From the NCBI GenBank assembly GCA_009774155.1, contig VSNE01000061.1:1-11128 (forward strand): DNA of 11,128 nt, written 5' to 3'. The notes beneath the pieces were generated by a model, which saw nothing but the letters and a program-made list of their open reading frames with translations, was not told the origin of the DNA and did no database searches. Shown here one piece after another: positions 7,449 to 11,128 of this stretch. Numbering within the stretch: the first letter of the stretch is position 1; each line of letters starts with the position of its first letter. The translations under genes and the position numbers were made by a program. The stretch is from Lachnospiraceae bacterium (GTDB lineage Bacteria > Bacillota > Clostridia > Lachnospirales > Lachnospiraceae).

Positions 7449-9917
7449 CTACATCTCCTCTGTCTGCTGTACGGCATAAGCGTCCAGCAGCTCTCCATAC
7501 TCATATTCCAGCGGGGATACCATTCGTCCCCTTAAAAATTTCTGCTTCTTCACCCCATGGAACGCCGCCGCTTTTTCTGCAATCCGGTCTGTCTCCAACG
7601 GCGTAAAATATCCAAACGCCTGACGAAGCTCCGGCAGAAGCTTTAAAAACGCCTCCGCTGAAAGCTTTTCAAGCAGTCCGTCAATCATTGTCAGAAAGCC
7701 TTCCTGTACAAACACAAAATCCCTGGCTGTATAAAACAGTCCTCTTAAAAATACCGCGCTTTTCATCTGCATATCGTCGGTTCCCTTAAGATATCCCTCC
7801 GCCGCCTTCCGAATCCTGCTGTCATATTCCCGGTCATAACCATACAGAAGACCAAGAACAGCGCCCTCCAGCCCGGGCTGTATATTCTCCTTGTCCAGCA
7901 GACGTTCAAAAGCCTCCAAAAGCACCGGCTGAAAATGTGCAAATTTTTTCTTTCCGGTAATCTGGTAGAGAGCTAAACAGTTCTCCATACAGGCCTGCTG
8001 CTGTTCGTCCTTTATCTGTGACATGGACGGAAGAAGCTGTACAATTTTCTGAAAACAAATGCCAAGCAAATCTTCCAGCTCCAGCGCATCCTCCACCTGG
8101 TACAGTTCCTGCAGCTCATACAGCATCCGCAGATGGGAAAAGCCTTCGGTAAGGGAGAAAAAGTCTCCATCGTCGGCCAGAACTTCTTTTGCATGGGCTC
8201 CCATTCCCGTCTGTTCCTCCAGAAAGCCCATCAGGAAGCCCTGTGTCATCAGTCTGGCCGCCTCCTTACTGCTCCTGCTTTTGGCAAACTGTCTCGCAAG
8301 CTGTGTCCGGGATGCCTCCTCCACGGTTCCTCCTGACATGGATACATCCACCAGAGCCGCCAGAACCTGGCCGGAGAACCGGTAGGTCCACACTTCCCGA
8401 ATGCGGCTTTTGTCCCTCCGGTTTAAAAGATCGGCTCCTTTTCTGCGCTGTCCAAAGCTGGTTCCTAAAAAGTCCGCCTGATAAAGAAAACGGCTCATTG
8501 CCAGATGCTTTTTTTTCGTGAACAGCTCCAGCGTCACCTCCTGCTGGGCCGCCGCCTGTATTTTAAAGCCAAGTCTTTGGCACTGCTCTTCAAAATCCGA
8601 AAGCAGAGGAGGCCTGGATGCATCTGCCGAAAGGCTTCCTACCTGCTTTCCGGTATTTAATTCCTGTAAAATCCGCAGAGGCATGTCTGTGGAAGGACTG
8701 CATTCTCCCTTTACAAAAGAAGAGAGGGCCGCGTCCTGAAGCTCATACAGCCCCGGCTCCTTCTTGCCCCGAAGAACTGCCAGCCCTTTTGCCATGGAAA
8801 AGGCGCAGATCACATCATAAGAGGAAAGGCTCTCCTTCTTCTTTCTCGCCCGGCGTCCTGCGCTTACCAGCTGATGGAGCACCGCTTCTTCATAAGCCTC
8901 TGCCGGAGAGCTCTGTCCGCTTTCAAAAAGCCGTTCCCATACCTTCTGATAAAAGCCCGGCGACTGCATACCGCTGGCATACCCGTTTAAAGCATCTGCC
9001 GCTTCCATGGAATACGCCAAAGGGTAGACCCCCTGATCCTTGTCTGCCAGTCCGTGAAGCTTTACCGGCTTTCCGGTAAAAGCAAGGGCTCCCGCCTTTT
9101 CCTCTCCCTGCTGATTCTGCTTCGGATTTTTACAGTCATTTGCCGTTAAAGAAAGCAGCTCTGTCAGACCATAGGTATGAAAGCCTCCGGTTACTGCCAG
9201 AATCCGTCTATATTTTCGGGATTCCTCCGCAATCTGCTGCGCCATATACCGTTCCCGTAAAAGGCATCCGTCCGCTTCCAGCTCTTCCTTCGGCGTATGC
9301 ATTCTGGAAAGCCCGCAGTAGGTAAGCATCTGTCTGACAAAATCCGCCGTTTCCTGGAAAAGTCCGTTGATTTCAAAATATTTTTCCCACAGCTCCTCAA
9401 AGCTGCGGAGTCCTGTTTTCTCACAGAGCAGCCCAAGATAACGGCTGCGGCTTAAGAGATAGTCGTCATTGTAGGTCTGTTTTTCTCCTTCTGTCCGAAT
9501 GCCCTTATGCTCTGCCGTACCAAGAAGAATTTCTCCGTAGGGCAGGTCGATAAAACGGGCGGGAATATTCCGCGCCTTTGCCTCCCGGAGCGCTACCAGT
9601 TCCGGCGAGCAGTCCAGGAACGGATAATAACATTTATAATCTTCTTTTTCCCCGCTTAACAATCCCCTGCTGTCCTTATAAAAATAATACAGGGCAATCG
9701 GGGCCTTCGTGTCCTCATGCGCCAGTACAGGTATTATTTCCTGGGCATTCTGCGGTCCTTCGATTAGGATACAGTCCGGCTGATAGGCTTTGATTGCTTT
9801 TTTCAGATGATATGCACAGACCGGGCTGTGATGCCTTACCGGAAAATACAGAATCGGCTGTGTCAGGTCGTAAGAATTTACCGAAGATATTTCCTGGCCT
9901 CGTAATAGCTGTTCCAT
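7449..9917 (-). CDS. DUF5682 protein (YehM-like) with a possible EreA/ChaN/TraB-like catalytic domain
   Basis: An 822-residue soluble protein of the DUF5682 family, which regularly accompanies MoxR and vWA genes. The N-terminal 250 residues show spaced conserved motifs: FPVRHHSP (His29, His30), ILIEGP (Glu53), RFIDLP (Asp124), RERYMAQQI (Arg221, Met225) and AVTGGFHTYG (His247). This order of His, Glu, Arg-x-x-x-Met and Gly-Gly-x-His resembles the erythromycin esterase/ChaN/TraB/Tiki superfamily of metal- or His/Glu-dependent hydrolases. The resemblance is motif-level inference. A second conserved stretch is YSMEAADALNGYASGMQSPG (303-322). The C-terminal 400 residues are helical, ending with LPELRQAFGYFTPLE (761-775), a conserved tail of the family. 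No signal peptide. Length is close to E. coli YehM (about 760). The start overlaps the end of the ATPase gene by 40 bases and has AGAGGG 6 bases before it; a slightly later start is possible but would remove little. Confidence 0.88.
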   Translation of the reverse strand: MEQLLRGQEISSVNSYDLTQPILYFPVRHHSPVCAYHLKKAIKAYQPDCILIEGPQNAQEIIPVLAHEDTKAPIALYYFYKDSRGLLSGEKEDYKCYYPFLDCSPELVALREAKARNIPARFIDLPYGEILLGTAEHKGIRTEGEKQTYNDDYLLSRSRYLGLLCEKTGLRSFEELWEKYFEINGLFQETADFVRQMLTYCGLSRMHTPKEELEADGCLLRERYMAQQIAEESRKYRRILAVTGGFHTYGLTELLSLTANDCKNPKQNQQGEEKAGALAFTGKPVKLHGLADKDQGVYPLAYSMEAADALNGYASGMQSPGFYQKVWERLFESGQSSPAEAYEEAVLHQLVSAGRRARKKKESLSSYDVICAFSMAKGLAVLRGKKEPGLYELQDAALSSFVKGECSPSTDMPLRILQELNTGKQVGSLSADASRPPLLSDFEEQCQRLGFKIQAAAQQEVTLELFTKKKHLAMSRFLYQADFLGTSFGQRRKGADLLNRRDKSRIREVWTYRFSGQVLAALVDVSMSGGTVEEASRTQLARQFAKSRSSKEAARLMTQGFLMGFLEEQTGMGAHAKEVLADDGDFFSLTEGFSHLRMLYELQELYQVEDALELEDLLGICFQKIVQLLPSMSQIKDEQQQACMENCLALYQITGKKKFAHFQPVLLEAFERLLDKENIQPGLEGAVLGLLYGYDREYDSRIRKAAEGYLKGTDDMQMKSAVFLRGLFYTARDFVFVQEGFLTMIDGLLEKLSAEAFLKLLPELRQAFGYFTPLETDRIAEKAAAFHGVKKQKFLRGRMVSPLEYEYGELLDAYAVQQTEEM
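7455..7461 (-). promoter_or_regulatory. Ribosome binding site that fixes the GTG start of the vWA gene
   Basis: Read on the minus strand, AGAGGAG lies 8 bases before the GTG at 7446, inside the last codons of the DUF5682 gene (ending Glu-Glu-Met-stop). It decides the start, because the nearest ATG (7448) reads ATG-TGA and cannot open the frame. Confidence 0.75.
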
Positions 9918-10993
9918 AGCTGTCCCTCTTTTCCTCCTTTATCCCGCACAACGGTCTGGAAATAGCTGCGCAGCTTTTCCATATCATCCTTATTTTCCTT
10001 CTGCACTGCGCCTACCAGGTTCTGTACCAGACATCCCAGATCGATCCTGGACTCACCATAATAATAGGCGGTCATCATTGTCTGATAATAAACAGATACT
10101 GCCTCCGCCGTGCTCATAACTGCCGAGGGCCTGTCAATTCGGTGTCCCATGGAGGATACGCCCTCTCTCAGCTCATGGTAGGTAGATGCCAGAAGCTCCG
10201 CCACATCCTCGTCTACCGGCATATCGATCTGATTTTCCTGCGCCAGCGCCTCTACTTCATTTATAATAATCTGCTTTTCCAGCGCCACATCCCGAACCGG
10301 CATGACAGTCTCAAAGTTGAACCGGCGCTTCAAAGCGCTGCTCATTTCATTGACCCCCTTGTCTCTGGTGTTTGCCGTTCCTATCACATTGAAGCCTGCC
10401 TTTGCGAACAGAAGTCCGTTTTCTGAAAGCTCCGGCACATTCAGAACTTTATCGCTCAGCACACTGATCAGGCTGTCCTGTATCTCTGCCGGAGTACGGG
10501 TAATTTCCTCAAACCGGGTCAGGATTCCCTGTTCCATGCCCACATAGAGCGGAGAAGGCACAAGCGCTTCCCGGACCGGCCCCTTTGCCAGAAGCAGGGC
10601 GTAATTCCAGCTATATTTAATCATATCCTCCGTAGTTCCCGCAGTTCCCTGTACCGTGTTCGTGCTGGTGCCGCTGATAGCCGCGGACAGAAGCTCTGAC
10701 AGCATGGTTTTGGCTGTTCCCGGCTCCCCCACCAGCATCAGTCCTCTGTTGCCTGCCAGCGTAATAATACAGCGCTCCACCAGCGCGTCATTTCCCAGAT
10801 ATTTTTTCCGGACAGATATTTTCTCTCCATTCCATTGAATCGGCTCCCGGCTGCCCAGAATAAAGGTTCTTACCGCCCTGGGCGACAGCTTCCAGTTCAG
10901 GGGCTTTCTTCCTGTGTCCAGCGCCTGCAGCGCTTCCAGTTCTTTTTGGAAACGCACCTCAACAGGCGGCTTGATTTGACTGTTATGTTCCAT
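9878..10993 (-). CDS. MoxR-family AAA+ ATPase, YehL-like
   Basis: A 371-residue cytoplasmic AAA+ ATPase, expected to form a hexameric ring that uses ATP to remodel client proteins together with the downstream vWA protein. Walker A is GEPGTAKT (89-96). The Walker B region reads ILTRFEEITR (157-166), with Glu162-Glu163 where the usual pair is Asp-Glu. Sensor 1 is the Asn of IGTANTRD (Asn208), and the arginine finger is probably Arg223 or Arg224 in LKRRF. The sensor 2 region is probably MGHRIDRPS (282-290). The NEMSSALKRRFNFE block (216-228), the EEITRTP variant and the company of DUF5682, vWA, SWIM and DUF4132 genes point to the YehL subfamily rather than MoxR proper, RavA or the GvpN/CoxD group. 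It is the first gene after the promoter, and its ATG follows a strong AAGGAGG. Its last 13 codons overlap the next gene. Confidence 0.93.
   Translation of the reverse strand: MEHNSQIKPPVEVRFQKELEALQALDTGRKPLNWKLSPRAVRTFILGSREPIQWNGEKISVRKKYLGNDALVERCIITLAGNRGLMLVGEPGTAKTMLSELLSAAISGTSTNTVQGTAGTTEDMIKYSWNYALLLAKGPVREALVPSPLYVGMEQGILTRFEEITRTPAEIQDSLISVLSDKVLNVPELSENGLLFAKAGFNVIGTANTRDKGVNEMSSALKRRFNFETVMPVRDVALEKQIIINEVEALAQENQIDMPVDEDVAELLASTYHELREGVSSMGHRIDRPSAVMSTAEAVSVYYQTMMTAYYYGESRIDLGCLVQNLVGAVQKENKDDMEKLRSYFQTVVRDKGGKEGQLWNSYYEARKYLR
9924..9929 (-). promoter_or_regulatory. Ribosome binding site of the DUF5682 gene, inside the ATPase gene
   Basis: Read on the minus strand, AGAGGG lies 6 bases before the ATG at 9917 and is embedded in the coding sequence of the ATPase. 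It supports the overlapping start and coupled translation of the two genes. A second purine-rich GGAGG lies about 10 bases further upstream. Confidence 0.6.
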
Positions 10994-11002
10994 GATATGT
11001 AT

Positions 11003-11009
11003 CCTCCTT
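11003..11009 (-). promoter_or_regulatory. Strong ribosome binding site of the MoxR ATPase gene
   Basis: Read on the minus strand, AAGGAGG stands 9 bases before the ATG at 10993. It is an essentially perfect Shine-Dalgarno sequence and the strongest in the window, as expected for the first gene of an operon. Confidence 0.85.
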
Positions 11010-11054
11010 CAGACTTATTGCACAAACTCAAGCCGGTTTTATCCGTTTTTTTAT

Positions 11055-11084
11055 AGTATATCATATAAATCTGTGAGGGAAAAG
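11055..11084 (-). promoter_or_regulatory. Probable sigma-A promoter with extended -10, driving the whole cluster
   Basis: On the minus strand, TGATATACT (11063-11055) is an extended -10: TATACT differs from TATAAT at one base and is preceded by TG one base upstream. The -35 region 17 bases further upstream reads TTTTCC (about 11081-11086 when counted exactly from the -10), only 3 of 6 to TTGACA, so the promoter would depend on the extended -10. An A/T-rich spacer (ATTTATATGA) adjoins it. Transcription would begin near 11048, giving a 5' leader of about 55 bases before the ATPase gene. No operator or riboswitch was recognised in the leader. This is the only convincing promoter seen for the six minus-strand genes. 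Confidence 0.6.
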
Positions 11085-11113
11085 AGCGAGGATGCCGCTT
11101 ACGCTGCATCCTC
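11080..11113 (-). terminator. Hairpin, probable intrinsic terminator of the gene preceding the window's operon
   Basis: An 8-bp perfect inverted repeat (GAGGATGC at 11088-11095, GCATCCTC at 11106-11113) encloses a 10-base loop in which two more G-C pairs can form around GTAA on the minus strand. Read on the minus strand, the stem is followed after GCTC by TTTT (11083-11080). The U-tract is short and set back a few bases, so termination may be partial. It lies upstream of the promoter, so it should end a minus-strand gene to the right of the window rather than attenuate this operon. On the plus strand the stem is followed by TTATAAT, a poor U-tract. Confidence 0.55.
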
Positions 11114-11128
11114 TTATAATCACTCTTA

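Larger units (their letters stand above)
10994..11128. other. Only intergenic region in the window
   Basis: This 135-base stretch is the only non-coding sequence longer than 40 bases. From right to left it holds the hairpin, the extended -10 promoter, an A/T-rich leader with a run of seven T on the plus strand (A on the transcript) and the ribosome binding site. The short frames crossing it have no recognisable protein similarity and are not called as genes. Confidence 0.8.

Noticed and set aside
8059..9079. Plus-strand open frames of 108-153 codons opposite the DUF5682 gene
   Set aside because: Low-complexity Ser/Pro/Arg-rich translations typical of the antisense of a helical, Leu/Glu/Lys-rich protein; no independent support.
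9878..10993. Gas vesicle GvpN or CoxD-type ATPase
   Set aside because: No gas vesicle or carbon monoxide dehydrogenase genes are nearby, and the partner genes match the YehL-type set instead.
11088..11113. Attenuator or riboswitch of the operon
   Set aside because: The hairpin lies upstream of the only good promoter, so it would not be in this operon's transcript; no riboswitch consensus was recognised.
1..11128. CRISPR array, tandem repeats, insertion sequence ends, tRNA or attachment sites
   Set aside because: No direct-repeat array, transposase, terminal inverted repeats or tRNA-like cloverleaf was seen on reading both strands; coding sequence fills almost the whole window.

Overview
The window is one tightly packed, minus-strand gene cluster, read from the right end to the left end. 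Moderate base composition (near 50% GC by eye), strong AGGAGG-type ribosome binding sites, short gaps and the protein sequences themselves suggest a Firmicute, most likely a gut clostridium of the Lachnospiraceae. That placement is inference, not proof. No rRNA, tRNA, insertion sequence, CRISPR array or phage gene was seen.

Layout in order of transcription: (1) 11128-10994, a leader region holding a strong hairpin that probably ends the preceding gene, then an extended -10 promoter and a strong ribosome binding site. (2) A MoxR-type AAA+ ATPase (10993-9878). (3) A DUF5682 protein (9917-7449) that overlaps the ATPase gene by 40 bases and carries enzyme-like His/Glu/Arg motifs near its N-terminus. 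(4) A von Willebrand factor A (vWA) protein with a complete metal-binding MIDAS site (7446-6319, GTG start). (5) A protein with two SWIM zinc fingers (6282-4123). (6) A giant helical DUF4132 protein (4098-550). (7) The first 179 codons of a cytoplasmic type I L-asparaginase (539 to the window edge), starting only 10 bases after the DUF4132 stop.

Genes 2 to 6 match, in content and in approximate protein size, the poorly understood yehL-yehM-yehP-yehQ plus yehI/yehH set of Escherichia coli. The ATPase is YehL-like, DUF5682 is YehM-like, the vWA protein is YehP-like, the SWIM protein is YehQ-like and the DUF4132 protein is YehI-like. In MoxR/vWA pairs generally, the AAA+ ring remodels a client protein and the vWA partner acts as a metal-dependent adaptor. 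A reasonable model is that the ATPase and vWA protein form a remodelling machine, the SWIM protein and the DUF4132 protein supply nucleic-acid or protein recognition and a large scaffold, and the DUF5682 protein is an effector that may be an enzyme. The client and the physiological trigger are unknown. The near-continuous coding (gaps of 2, 36, 24 and 10 bases and one overlap) argues for one transcript that could also include the asparaginase.
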